DNA of 64,000 bases from Gelidibacter salicanalis (lineage in GTDB: Bacteria > Bacteroidota > Bacteroidia > Flavobacteriales > Flavobacteriaceae). Below are positions 16,721 through 25,916 of the stretch, one piece after another. The notes beneath the pieces are model-generated. The model did not search any database. It had not been told where the DNA came from and saw only the letters and a list, made by a program, of their open reading frames with translations. Position 1 is the stretch's first letter. Each line of letters begins with the position of its first letter. The stretch spans positions 1 to 64,000 of the forward strand of contig NZ_VORX01000006.1 in the NCBI RefSeq assembly GCF_007997285.1, in the 5' to 3' direction. A program made the translations under genes and the position numbers.

Positions 16721-17791
16721 ATGACTGCTTTATTAACAATTATCATAGTACTATTCATAGCGGTAGCTATTTGGCAAATGGTCAAAATATTTGATCTTGC
16801 TCAAGTAAGTACTGACACGTCTCATAGTGGAATTGCAACAGATTACGATAATAAGATCAATGGTTATTTGATGATGGGCTTCTTGGTCTTTATCTATGCC
16901 ATTACTATTATTTCATTTGTAAAATGGGGAGATTTACCATTGGTGTCCAATGCGGCATCAGAGCATGGTTCAGAAATTGACAATTTAATGTTGATTTCTA
17001 TGGCTGTAATATTTACAGTTCAGATCATCACCCAATTTCTATTACACTGGTTCGCCTTTAAATACAGAGGAGAAAAAGGAAAGAAAGCTTTATTCTTTGC
17101 GGACAATAATACTTTGGAAGCCATTTGGACCATCATTCCTGTAATCGTTTTAGCTGGATTGATCATCTACGGCTTATTTACATGGACGTCTATTATGAAT
17201 GTTGATGAGGATGCTGACCCTATGATTGTTGAAATTTATGGACAACAGTTTAACTGGACCGCACGTTACGCTGGTCAGGATAATGTTTTGGGAATGGCCA
17301 ACGTTAGATTGATTGATATTGACAAGGCTAATGTGTTAGGTATCGATGAAGCTGATCCCAATGCACAGGATGATATTGTGGTTAAGGAATTGCATTTAGT
17401 TGTTGGGAAACCAGTGCTATTTGAAATCCGTTCTCAAGATGTACTGCACTCAGTTTACATGCCTCACTTTAGAGCGCAAATGAACTCTGTACCTGGAATG
17501 ATTACTAAATTTGGTTTTACACCGTCTATCACTACTAAAGAGATGCGTGAAACGCCAGATATGATTGATAAGGTTAATAATATTAATAATATTCGCGCAG
17601 AGAAAAGTAAAGAGTTAATGGCTAAAGGTGAAGGAGCTTTAGATCCTTACGAGTTCCATTTTCTATTACTTTGCAACAAGATTTGTGGGAAGTCGCATTA
17701 TAATATGCAAATGAATATTATAGTGGAAACCCAAGAAGAGTATGATGCTTGGATTAAAGAGCAAAAGACCTTCAAAGAATCATTGAAATAA
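16721..17791 (+). CDS. coxB: Cytochrome c oxidase subunit II (CuA)
   Basis: A 356-residue membrane protein of the aa3-type heme-copper oxidase. It has an N-terminal helix (1-22), two further helices (about 48-70 and 88-112) and one more at about 132-153 before the periplasmic CuA domain. CuA ligands are visible as H243 (VLHSVYMPH) and C318-x3-C322-x3-H326-x2-M329. The acidic loop between helices and the start of the domain is longer than in proteobacteria. It accepts electrons from ActE or from the ActA cytochrome domain. Directly between actF and coxA. Confidence 0.96.
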   Translation: MTALLTIIIVLFIAVAIWQMVKIFDLAQVSTDTSHSGIATDYDNKINGYLMMGFLVFIYAITIISFVKWGDLPLVSNAASEHGSEIDNLMLISMAVIFTVQIITQFLLHWFAFKYRGEKGKKALFFADNNTLEAIWTIIPVIVLAGLIIYGLFTWTSIMNVDEDADPMIVEIYGQQFNWTARYAGQDNVLGMANVRLIDIDKANVLGIDEADPNAQDDIVVKELHLVVGKPVLFEIRSQDVLHSVYMPHFRAQMNSVPGMITKFGFTPSITTKEMRETPDMIDKVNNINNIRAEKSKELMAKGEGALDPYEFHFLLLCNKICGKSHYNMQMNIIVETQEEYDAWIKEQKTFKESLK

Positions 17792-17827
17792 TAACAAAAA
17801 TCGTTTTATAAACAGTATATATAGATT

Positions 17828-19624
17828 ATGTCAACACACGCAGTAGATATTCACGCACACGACGACGATCACGGACATCATCACAAAGAAACCTTTGTAA
17901 CTAAGTATATCTTTAGTCAAGATCACAAGATGATCGCCAAACAATACCTTATTACTGGTACCTTAATGGGTATCATCGGGGTTTTGATGTCTATCATGTT
18001 CCGTATTCAAATTGCTTGGCCAGAAGAGCCAAACGTGCTTTTTGAAGCGTTATTGGGCAAATGGGCACCAGGCGGGGTCATGGATGCTGACATTTATTTG
18101 GCATTAGTCACCATTCACGGTACCATCATGGTATTCTTCGTATTGACTGCTGGTTTGAGTGGAACCTTTAGTAATCTTCTTATTCCGCTGCAAATTGGTG
18201 CGCGAGATATGGCTTCTGGATTTTTGAACATGGTATCCTATTGGTTGTTTTTCCTTTCAAGTATCATCATGTTGATCTCATTATTTGTTGAAGCAGGACC
18301 TGCAGCAGCGGGTTGGACAATCTATCCGCCGTTAAGTGCGTTGCCAATGGCTCAAGGAGGTTCAGGAATGGGGATGACCTTATGGTTAATCTCAATGGCT
18401 ATCTTTATTGCATCCTCTTTATTAGGGTCATTAAACTATATTGTTACGGTTATTAACATGCGTACCAAAGGAATGAGCATGACGCGTTTGCCATTGACCA
18501 TTTGGGCGTTCTTTGTAACTGCAATTATTGGTGTGGTTTCTTTCCCAGTATTGTTTGCAGCAGCATTATTATTGATCATGGATAGAAGCTTTGGTACGTC
18601 CTTCTTTTTATCAGATATTTTTATTCAAGGTGAAGTTTTGCATTACCAAGGTGGATCTCCTGTGTTATTTGAGCATTTATTCTGGTTCTTAGGACACCCG
18701 GAAGTATATATTGTGATTTTACCAGCCATGGGATTAGTGTCAGAAATTATGGCCTCTAATGCACGTAAACCAATTTTCGGATACCGTGCGATGGTTGCTT
18801 CCATTTTAGCAATTGCCTTCTTATCGACAATTGTTTGGGGTCACCATATGTTCGTGTCAGGGATGAATCCATTCTTAGGGTCTGTATTTACCTTTACCAC
18901 ATTATTAATTGCTATTCCATCTGCCGTAAAAGCATTCAACTGGATTACGACCTTATGGAAAGGAAATCTACAGATGAACCCGGCCATGTTATTCTCTATC
19001 GGATTCGTATCGACGTTTATCACTGGTGGTTTAACCGGAATTATTCTGGGAGATAGTGCCTTAGATATTAACGTACACGATACGTATTTCGTAATTGCTC
19101 ACTTCCATTTAGTTATGGGTATCTCAGCTATTTACGGAATGTTTGCAGGGGTGTACCACTGGTATCCTAAAATGTTTGGTAGAATGTTGAATAAAAACCT
19201 AGGTTATATTCACTTTTGGGTGACTGCAATTTGTGCGTACGGCGTATTCTTTCCTATGCATTTTATCGGTATGGCAGGATTACCAAGACGTTACTATACC
19301 AACTCAGCATTCCCGTTATTTGACGATTTAGCTGATGTGAATATTGTTATTACTATTTTTGCTATCATTGGAGGTATTGTTCAGATTGTGTATTTGTACA
19401 ACTTCTTTTCTAGCATGTTTATGGGGGCGAAAGCGGTTCAAAATCCGTGGAGATCAACGACGTTGGAATGGACGACACCAGTAAAACATATCCATGGCAA
19501 CTGGCCAGGAGCTATTCCTCATGTATACCGTTGGTCATATGATTACAGTAAACCAGGTCATGATGATGACTTTGTGCCTCAGAACGTCCCTTTAAAAGAA
19601 GGTGAAGAGGAACTTCAACACTAA
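17828..19624 (+). CDS. coxA: Cytochrome c oxidase subunit I (A-type heme-copper oxidase)
   Basis: A 598-residue polytopic subunit with the heme and heme-CuB oxygen-reducing centre. Key motifs are GHPEVYIVILPAMG near 289-302 (CuB His, and the D-channel Glu and cross-linked Tyr of A1-type oxidases), WGHHMF near 337-342 (two CuB histidines), and HDTYFVIAHFHLVMG near 418-432 (heme ligands). The N-terminus (residues 4-24) is unusually rich in His and Asp, with nine histidines before the first helix. It is the last gene of the act-cox operon and is followed by a terminator. Confidence 0.97.
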   Translation: MSTHAVDIHAHDDDHGHHHKETFVTKYIFSQDHKMIAKQYLITGTLMGIIGVLMSIMFRIQIAWPEEPNVLFEALLGKWAPGGVMDADIYLALVTIHGTIMVFFVLTAGLSGTFSNLLIPLQIGARDMASGFLNMVSYWLFFLSSIIMLISLFVEAGPAAAGWTIYPPLSALPMAQGGSGMGMTLWLISMAIFIASSLLGSLNYIVTVINMRTKGMSMTRLPLTIWAFFVTAIIGVVSFPVLFAAALLLIMDRSFGTSFFLSDIFIQGEVLHYQGGSPVLFEHLFWFLGHPEVYIVILPAMGLVSEIMASNARKPIFGYRAMVASILAIAFLSTIVWGHHMFVSGMNPFLGSVFTFTTLLIAIPSAVKAFNWITTLWKGNLQMNPAMLFSIGFVSTFITGGLTGIILGDSALDINVHDTYFVIAHFHLVMGISAIYGMFAGVYHWYPKMFGRMLNKNLGYIHFWVTAICAYGVFFPMHFIGMAGLPRRYYTNSAFPLFDDLADVNIVITIFAIIGGIVQIVYLYNFFSSMFMGAKAVQNPWRSTTLEWTTPVKHIHGNWPGAIPHVYRWSYDYSKPGHDDDFVPQNVPLKEGEEELQH

Positions 19625-19678
19625 TAAAATTTTAGAATGCGAGCGTCTTTAAGACCTCTCAAAATTCAATCCTAACTC

Positions 19679-19708
19679 AAAAGCCTTTCTTAATAAGAAA
19701 GGCTTTTT
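19679..19708 (+). terminator. Terminator of the act-cox operon
   Basis: Stem agcctttctta (19682-19692) pairs with taagaaaggct (19694-19704), flanked by As before and Ts after. A TATCTTTG box (19712-19719) directly downstream may start transcription of ruvB. Confidence 0.85.
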
Positions 19709-19795
19709 GTTTATCTTTGTTTTCTGTCCATCGGAATAATATCTATAGACACTAGTATTAATTAAAATAAGATTCCCACTGTTGTGGGAAATAAC

Positions 19796-20821
19796 ATGAA
19801 CGACAACCTCAATCCATCCAACGACAATTTTTCTCCTGAAGAATTTGATGTCGAGAAAAAATTAAGACCTTTATCCTTTGATGATTTCTCTGGTCAGGAT
19901 CAGGTGTTGGAAAATTTAAAAATATTTGTAGAGGCGGCAAATCAACGAAACGAAGCTTTAGACCATACCTTATTTCACGGCCCTCCTGGACTCGGTAAGA
20001 CAACCTTGGCCCACATCTTGGCAAGTGAGTTGGGTGCTAATATAAAGGTGACCTCTGGTCCTGTTTTAGACAAACCTGGAGATCTTGCCGGACTGTTGAC
20101 CAATCTTGATGAACGCGACGTATTGTTTATTGATGAAATCCATCGGTTGAGCCCCATAGTGGAAGAATATTTGTATTCCGCCATGGAAGACTATAAAATT
20201 GACATTATGATTGAGTCAGGGCCTAATGCCCGGACGGTGCAAATCAACTTAAATCCGTTTACATTGATTGGCGCTACCACGAGGTCAGGCTTACTTACCT
20301 CCCCAATGCGCGCACGGTTTGGAATCCAGAGCAGATTGCAATATTATGACACAGAATTGCTCACCACTATCACACAACGGAGTGCATCTATTTTAAATGT
20401 TCCCATTTCAATGGAAGCGGCGGTTGAAATAGCTGGTAGGAGTAGAGGTACCCCGCGTATTTCGAATGCCCTGCTACGACGCGTGCGCGATTTCGCTCAA
20501 ATCAAAGGCAATGGGAGCATTGATATCACGATAGCTAAATTCGCCCTTAAAGCACTCAATGTAGATGCTCACGGTCTTGATGAAATGGACAACAAAATAT
20601 TGATGACCATTATCGATAAGTTCAAGGGCGGTCCAGTAGGAATCACCACCTTGGCTACCGCGGTGAGTGAAAGTGCGGAAACCATAGAAGAAGTTTATGA
20701 ACCATTCTTAATTCAGCAAGGCTTTATCATGCGCACCCCTAGAGGTAGGGAAGTCACGGATTTGGCCTATAAACATTTGGGAAGAGTTAAGAGTAATATT
20801 CAAGGCGGTCTCTTCAATTAG
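19796..20821 (+). CDS. ruvB: Holliday junction branch migration ATPase RuvB
   Basis: AAA+ motor that drives branch migration with RuvA, followed by RuvC resolution. From the ATG at 19796 it has 341 residues: Walker [10 protein letters not shown] near 62-70, Walker B LFIDEIHR near 110-117, sensor 1 GATTRSG near 159, arginine finger region PMRARFG near 169-175, and a C-terminal winged helix (about 260-335). A GTG at 19784 would add four residues, but RuvB proteins of this group start MNxNL, which fits the ATG. ruvA lies 7.5 kb away beside sprA, so the two are not in one operon. Confidence 0.97.
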   Translation: MNDNLNPSNDNFSPEEFDVEKKLRPLSFDDFSGQDQVLENLKIFVEAANQRNEALDHTLFHGPPGLGKTTLAHILASELGANIKVTSGPVLDKPGDLAGLLTNLDERDVLFIDEIHRLSPIVEEYLYSAMEDYKIDIMIESGPNARTVQINLNPFTLIGATTRSGLLTSPMRARFGIQSRLQYYDTELLTTITQRSASILNVPISMEAAVEIAGRSRGTPRISNALLRRVRDFAQIKGNGSIDITIAKFALKALNVDAHGLDEMDNKILMTIIDKFKGGPVGITTLATAVSESAETIEEVYEPFLIQQGFIMRTPRGREVTDLAYKHLGRVKSNIQGGLFN

Positions 20822-20903
20822 TTTAGCCTTTTCAGTGTTGTACTCGTCAATGAGGGGAAGCAGCAGTTCAAGTTTATAAATTAGCACCATAAAGTTCCAT
20901 ATA

Positions 20904-22238
20904 ATGCCAAGCAACAATGACATCCCTACTGTTCCTTTAATTGACTTTCTTAAGCATTCACTTGATATTCTTAAAAACCCTTTGCCATTTCATCACGCCA
21001 ACTTCACGGCAAAAGGCGATACCTTTAAATTAAAAGTCGGATTTACCAATGAAGTAGTCTTTTCACGAGACGCTGCGTTTGCCGAATATGTCCTGCAAAA
21101 AAATCAAAAAAACTATAAGAAGTCTAAAATTCAAACGGTAGACTTGGTCAAGTATGTGGGCCGAGGCTTGCTTACGGCTGAAGGTGAGCTGTGGAAAAAA
21201 CAACGCCAATTAATTCAACCTGCCTTTCATAAGTCGCATCTGTCAAATTTAATGAGTAAAGTGTTAGCGGCCATCCAATCCGAATATCAGCGTATCCAGC
21301 CGGGCAAAACTATGGATGCCTTCCCGGTGCTTAATGATTTGGCTTTTCAAACGGTGGTAAAATCCTTATTCAGCAGTGCTGCAAGTACAGAAGACATCAA
21401 CCGCTTACAGTTTATCACAGAAGCAGCCCAAAGAATGTTGGTAAGAGAATTGCGTCAACCCTATTTAGGATGGTGGTTTAAGGCTAGCGGCACTATAGAA
21501 AAGCATTTGGAACTCACCAGAGAAGCCCGTCAAATACTCAAAACTATTGTGAACACCAGACGCAATGCCTCAGAACGCCATGACGATTTATTAGACATGC
21601 TCTTGGAAGCGCGTTATGAAGATGGCAATTTTATGGACGAAGAACAATTGATAGATGAAATCTTGATTTTGTTTACGGCAGGTCATGAAACTACCTCCAA
21701 TGCACTCACGTTTACTTTTCAACTCTTAGCGCAACACCCAGAGTGGCAAGAAAAGATTTATAGAGAAAGTTTGGCAACACCATCAGATTCTGCTGATATC
21801 ATGCAAAGGGTAATGGCCTCCAAAATTTGCCAACAGGTTATTGAAGAAGCAATGCGTTTATACCCACCGGTGTATTTTATTGATCGGGTGAATATAGAAG
21901 AAGACGTATTTAATAATTTGCTGTTCAAAAAAGAATCGAATCTGTTATTTTCGATCTATGAAATCCACCGTCATCCAGATTTATGGAAAACTCCTGACCG
22001 CTTTATGCCAGAGCGTTTTAGCGAGGGAAGTCGTCAATTTTCTTCCCAGTACTTTCCATTCGGAGCAGGCCCAAGAAAATGTATCGGTAACAATTTCGCC
22101 ATGTCTGAAATGATTATCGCGGTAACAGAATTGATTAAAAACTATAAAATTCACCCAGAATTTGAGACTATTGAAATCACCCCTCTAATATCCTTAAAGC
22201 CTAAAAATGCGTTAATGCGATTTGAAAGGCGTGTTTAA
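20904..22238 (+). CDS. Cytochrome P450
   Basis: A 444-residue soluble heme monooxygenase. It has the I-helix oxygen-activation motif AGHETTS near 259-265, the K-helix ExxR (EAMR near 316), the PERF segment, and the heme-ligand loop FGAGPRKCIG with the cysteine thiolate at about 393. The pattern (AGHETTS, PERFSEG, FPFGAGPRKCIG) resembles bacterial P450s related to fatty-acid or xenobiotic hydroxylases, but the substrate cannot be read from sequence. No ferredoxin or reductase gene lies nearby, so redox partners must be elsewhere. It is 82 bp downstream of ruvB and followed by a repeat cluster. Confidence 0.95.
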   Translation: MPSNNDIPTVPLIDFLKHSLDILKNPLPFHHANFTAKGDTFKLKVGFTNEVVFSRDAAFAEYVLQKNQKNYKKSKIQTVDLVKYVGRGLLTAEGELWKKQRQLIQPAFHKSHLSNLMSKVLAAIQSEYQRIQPGKTMDAFPVLNDLAFQTVVKSLFSSAASTEDINRLQFITEAAQRMLVRELRQPYLGWWFKASGTIEKHLELTREARQILKTIVNTRRNASERHDDLLDMLLEARYEDGNFMDEEQLIDEILILFTAGHETTSNALTFTFQLLAQHPEWQEKIYRESLATPSDSADIMQRVMASKICQQVIEEAMRLYPPVYFIDRVNIEEDVFNNLLFKKESNLLFSIYEIHRHPDLWKTPDRFMPERFSEGSRQFSSQYFPFGAGPRKCIGNNFAMSEMIIAVTELIKNYKIHPEFETIEITPLISLKPKNALMRFERRV

Positions 22239-22248
22239 GGGTGAGGTT

Positions 22249-22271
22249 GTCAAGCTGAGCGCAGTCGAAGC
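22249..22271 (+). repeat. 23-bp interspersed repeat, copy A
   Basis: Contains the core gctgagcgcagtcgaagc. Differs from copy B by one base (a for g at the fifth position). Direct orientation, upstream of the GIY-YIG gene. Confidence 0.8.
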
Positions 22272-22303
22272 TTTAGATGAAAAACAGCGTTAACAAACGA
22301 ACT

Positions 22304-22326
22304 GTCAGGCTGAGCGCAGTCGAAGC
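22304..22326 (+). repeat. 23-bp interspersed repeat, copy B
   Basis: Reference copy: gtcag followed by gctgagcgcagtcgaagc. Same orientation as copy A, 55 bp further on and 52 bp before the GIY-YIG start. Confidence 0.8.
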
Positions 22327-22377
22327 CCTATTTAACTCAGAAATTAATAATAGTGATCAAAACCAAATCAAAACGAA

Positions 22378-22701
22378 ATGTGCCAGTATTACGTTTATAT
22401 TTTAAAATGTGCTGACGATTCCTATTACACCAGAATCACAAACGATGTTGCACGTAGATTTGAAGAGCATCAACTAGGAAAACATAAAGATTGTTACACG
22501 TTTAAGAAACGACCAGTCAAAATGGAATTTTATCAAGAGTTTAATGATGTGTTGCAAGCTATTTTTTATGAAAAGAAATTAAAAGGGTGGTCAAGGGCTA
22601 AAAAGAAGGCCTTAATTGAGGGGGATTTTGATAGATTGCAAATATTAGCGGAATGTCGGAATGCGACGCATTATAAATATGGGCCTGATAATGGAAAGTA
22701 A
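22378..22701 (+). CDS. GIY-YIG nuclease family protein (UPF0213-like), possibly inactive
   Basis: A 107-residue single-domain protein. It opens with YYVYILKCADDSYYTR (residues 4-19), matching the small UhbA/UPF0213-like GIY-YIG family, and continues with RRFEEHQLGKH, a FYEKKLKGWSR segment with the expected glutamate (about 64), and a C-terminal tail. The second half-motif normally reads Y-x-G; here it is YTR, so the conserved glycine is arginine and nuclease activity is doubtful. The gene is bracketed by two copies of a 23-bp repeat on each side in opposite orientation (22249-22326 and 22704-22809), as if it were the cargo of a small mobile unit. Activity and role are unknown. Confidence 0.88.
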   Translation: MCQYYVYILKCADDSYYTRITNDVARRFEEHQLGKHKDCYTFKKRPVKMEFYQEFNDVLQAIFYEKKLKGWSRAKKKALIEGDFDRLQILAECRNATHYKYGPDNGK

Positions 22702-22703
22702 GG

Positions 22704-22726
22704 GCTTCGACTGCGCTCAGCCTGAG
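22704..22726 (-). repeat. 23-bp interspersed repeat, copy C (inverted)
   Basis: Reverse complement of copy B except for the final base. Begins 2 bp after the GIY-YIG stop codon. Confidence 0.8.
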
Positions 22727-22786
22727 AGACGAGCACAGAGTTTAACGTGATAGGCGAGTACATCGCACTTTATGAGTTTCTTATGG

Positions 22787-22809
22787 GCTTCGACTACGCT
22801 CAGCCTGAC
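22787..22809 (-). repeat. 23-bp interspersed repeat, copy D (inverted)
   Basis: Reverse complement of copy B with one internal mismatch (cgactacgct instead of cgactgcgct). 83 bp after copy C and 74 bp before queG. Confidence 0.8.
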
Positions 22810-22883
22810 AAAAGTTTAACAACGTGCAGCCAGACGAATATTTAGATTGCCATCAGGCAGATAGTAAATTAACAAATTAAAGA

Positions 22884-23810
22884 GTGAATCATAAATCCAA
22901 ATACAGCCAACTCATAAAATCAGAAGCTAAACGCCTCGGATTTTTGTCTTGTGGCATTAGCAGAGCTCAATTTTTGGAGGAAGAAGCACCACGATTGGAG
23001 CGCTACCTCAAAAACAATATGCACGGGGAGATGCGCTATATGGAAAATCATTTTGACAAACGTTTGGACCCCACAAAACTGGTGGAGGATTCTAAATCGG
23101 TTATTTCCTTACTATTAAATTATTATCCCGAAGAACACCAAATAGACCACACCTATAAAATTTCTAAATACGCCTACGGGACAGATTATCATTTTGTCAT
23201 TAAAGACAAACTTAAATCACTTCTAAATTTCATTCAAGAGGAAATCGGCGAGGTGCACGGTCGCGCCTTTACGGATTCTGCTCCTGTATTAGACAAAGCA
23301 TGGGCGGCCAAATCTGGTTTAGGTTGGGTGGGAAAACATACCCTGCTGCTAACCCAACAAGCCGGATCATTTCATTTTGTGGCAGAATTAATTATTGATC
23401 TCGAATTGGAATATGATCTACCCACAACAGACCATTGTGGTACCTGTACCAAATGTATTGACGCCTGCCCCACCCAAGCCATTACGGAACCTTATGTGGT
23501 AGATGGCAGTAAGTGTATTTCATATTTTACCATCGAATTAAAAGATAAAATCCCTAGCGAATTTAAAGGCAAATTTGACGATTGGATGTTCGGTTGTGAC
23601 ATCTGCCAAGACGTCTGTCCTTGGAATCGTTTTTCGAAAGCGCATAGTGAACCCTTATTTAATCCGCATCCTGATTTATTATCCATGACCAAAAAAGATT
23701 GGGAAGATATTACTGAAGATGTGTTTAAGGATCTCTTTACAAAATCGCCAGTAAAACGCACAAAATTCGAAGGTTTAAAGCGTAATATTAATTTTATAAA
23801 AGAAGGTTAA
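22884..23810 (+). CDS. queG: Epoxyqueuosine reductase QueG
   Basis: A 308-residue cytoplasmic iron-sulfur and cobalamin enzyme that carries out the last step of queuosine synthesis, reducing epoxyqueuosine in tRNA. An N-terminal reductase domain (about 1-170, with [20 protein letters not shown]) precedes two 4Fe-4S motifs, [13 protein letters not shown] (about 183-195) and [11 protein letters not shown] (about 237-247). Start is GTG at 22884; no upstream ATG fits. It converges with the next gene, the two stop codons being 1 bp apart with no terminator hairpin. Confidence 0.96.
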   Translation: MNHKSKYSQLIKSEAKRLGFLSCGISRAQFLEEEAPRLERYLKNNMHGEMRYMENHFDKRLDPTKLVEDSKSVISLLLNYYPEEHQIDHTYKISKYAYGTDYHFVIKDKLKSLLNFIQEEIGEVHGRAFTDSAPVLDKAWAAKSGLGWVGKHTLLLTQQAGSFHFVAELIIDLELEYDLPTTDHCGTCTKCIDACPTQAITEPYVVDGSKCISYFTIELKDKIPSEFKGKFDDWMFGCDICQDVCPWNRFSKAHSEPLFNPHPDLLSMTKKDWEDITEDVFKDLFTKSPVKRTKFEGLKRNINFIKEG

Positions 23811-23811
23811 T

Positions 23812-25692
23812 TTAATTATACCACACCGGTTTAGGTTTTCCTAAGTCGAAACTTTGAAATCCAAAATCGTCAGTTTCAAAAGCGTTGGATTTAATAATAT
23901 TTTCTCCATGTCCCGGAATTTGAGGATAAAAGGAAAAAGACACTTGAAAGGAACTGAAAACCAAATAGTCATTACGGATAATAAATCCGGCTCCAAAAGA
24001 GGTGTACACCTTACTATTGGTTATGGACGTGCCTTCGTCCCCCAAAGCAGCAGCACTAAAATTGAGGTACGGGTTCATTCGAAAACCCCATAAATCCCAA
24101 GGAGAATAGAACTGTGTTTGTAAAGACAGAACATATTTTTTGGTTCCCATAATGTCACTATCAAAGCCTCTAATTCCTGCGCCATTTTTAAGATCAAAGT
24201 TATGATCATAGACCCCTCTAAACTTATTGTTGTGGTCAATGGTGAGACGGTCTCCTTCTGAATCTAGCCGATTTGTACCAATCAGAATTTGAGGTTTTAC
24301 AAATTGACGCATCTTCCATTCTTTCCCCAAGGAGATGAGCTTTGTAAAATAATTGGCCTGCAATGAAATGGTAGTTTGCTCCAAATGGTTATTGTCCACA
24401 AAACTTCCGATCTCAAAATTGGTACTTAAAAATCCCCAATTAAAGTAATTGCCATGGGAAGCCTTAACACCCACATACATCCGATTGCGCTCATTTTTTC
24501 GCTGGTAACCTCCCGTCACCGCATACACCGTCCCAACGGGTACATCCTCAATGGTGCCATCTCTAAAAATATAATCATCTTTAACGAATTGTCTGGAAGC
24601 AATTCCCACACTGCCCAAATAAAATGTTTCATTAGCAAAATAACCCACAGGATCATATGCGGCTGTTGGGCGTTCTTTATAGTCAACATGCAGGTAGCGC
24701 AGACTGGTTATAAAATTTGTGGTTCGCTCTCTTTCTGAATTCCCTTTAAAAAGTTGATACGCCTGACCACCCCAAAAATCTTGGGTTAAGTACTTAAAAT
24801 CTTGAAGTTGAAGTTCTGGATCGCCGTTATGGATGTATTCCTTGCGATATTGTTCATCAAAATAAATTCCACCGGCCCATTTGGATAAGGCGGAATAAAA
24901 AGGGCGGTCAATTTTAAGCAGTTTTGTGTAATAGCCATTTAAATCCGTTCTGTAGGCTAATGTGGTTTCGATAAAGGTGTTCTTAAAATTTGGAACGGTA
25001 TAACTCATGTCGTAACCATAATTACCTTCTTCCAGACTTTTTACAACTGTATTGCTAAACTCATGGCCAAAACCTAAAAAATTTCTATTCTTTAATTTTA
25101 GTTTTGTTTTTGAGGTAGAGGCCGTTGCGTTAGGAATTAAACTCCATGAATCTAAAACTTCAACATTAAGGTCGATTGAATCGTTAGAGGTCTCTACAGG
25201 TTTTGCGGTCACTTCCACCCGACGGATATAATTTTGCGAACGTAACAACCGCTCACTCTCTCTCAAGAGAAACGTATCTAACGGCGTGTTCTCTTTAATG
25301 AGCAGCGTGTTTCTTATGGCAAACGCTTTTGTTTTGATATGGATAAAGTTTCCGGTTTTTTCTACCCAGCTATTCGCCGTTTCAGTGCTATCTGAAAAAG
25401 AGAATCCAAACGGGTCATGGCTCCCTATAGTAATGTTGCGGATAATTTTACCTTCAAACTGCGCAAAATCTTGCTTGGGCTGATTCTTAACCGCATTAAG
25501 CGGTTTTTTTGCGGTCGATCTGAAAACGAGTTTGTGAAGTGCTTTGGTGAATTTTCTTTTTTTAGAATATACCTCTAATTTTTGGTACATATTGGTAGAG
25601 TCTTTTTCAGTGCTCTTTTCTTGTGAAAAAACAACACCGTGACCTAAACAAAATAGACTTATAAAAAGCAGGGATTTTAAAAGCATCAGCAC
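23812..25692 (-). CDS. Outer membrane beta-barrel protein with a POTRA-like N-terminal domain
   Basis: A 626-residue protein with a signal peptide (about 1-23, ending VFSQ). Residues about 80-190 include a segment like a POTRA repeat (LRSQNYIRRVEVTAKPVE, then LNVEVLDSW). The rest, from about 195 to 626, alternates hydrophobic and polar residues with many aromatics, as in a transmembrane beta barrel, and ends in a short polar tail. It resembles Omp85/BamA-type proteins in layout but I cannot assign a subfamily. It is a lone minus-strand gene, convergent with queG and divergent from maeB. Two TAnnTTTG boxes lie upstream on the minus strand (25710-25703 and 25725-25718). Confidence 0.75.
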   Translation of the reverse strand: MLMLLKSLLFISLFCLGHGVVFSQEKSTEKDSTNMYQKLEVYSKKRKFTKALHKLVFRSTAKKPLNAVKNQPKQDFAQFEGKIIRNITIGSHDPFGFSFSDSTETANSWVEKTGNFIHIKTKAFAIRNTLLIKENTPLDTFLLRESERLLRSQNYIRRVEVTAKPVETSNDSIDLNVEVLDSWSLIPNATASTSKTKLKLKNRNFLGFGHEFSNTVVKSLEEGNYGYDMSYTVPNFKNTFIETTLAYRTDLNGYYTKLLKIDRPFYSALSKWAGGIYFDEQYRKEYIHNGDPELQLQDFKYLTQDFWGGQAYQLFKGNSERERTTNFITSLRYLHVDYKERPTAAYDPVGYFANETFYLGSVGIASRQFVKDDYIFRDGTIEDVPVGTVYAVTGGYQRKNERNRMYVGVKASHGNYFNWGFLSTNFEIGSFVDNNHLEQTTISLQANYFTKLISLGKEWKMRQFVKPQILIGTNRLDSEGDRLTIDHNNKFRGVYDHNFDLKNGAGIRGFDSDIMGTKKYVLSLQTQFYSPWDLWGFRMNPYLNFSAAALGDEGTSITNSKVYTSFGAGFIIRNDYLVFSSFQVSFSFYPQIPGHGENIIKSNAFETDDFGFQSFDLGKPKPVWYN

Positions 25693-25908
25693 ATTGGGGA
25701 TTCAAAAATACAACTTACAAATATAATTCAATTGCCGTGTTCACTATCAAAAATATAGTGTGGTAAAACTATTAATTTTCTTGGTTTAAAATCACGGAAT
25801 TTACGGACTTTAGGGATACTTGTTCTAGACTTAGTTTTACAGCATCCGTTAGGTAAATAAATTTATGCAATTCCATTTAATGTCAGTTTACATTTCTCAT
25901 AAAACGCT

Positions 25909-25916
25909 TACCTTTG
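25909..25916 (+). promoter_or_regulatory. -7 box of maeB
   Basis: TACCTTTG exactly fits TAnnTTTG and lies 24 bp before the maeB ATG. The TTG inside it should not be read as a start codon. Confidence 0.6.

Noticed and set aside
22702-22883. Possible small RNA between the GIY-YIG gene and queG
   Set aside because: The region holds inverted 23-bp repeats, but I see no promoter and terminator pair that would define an RNA gene.
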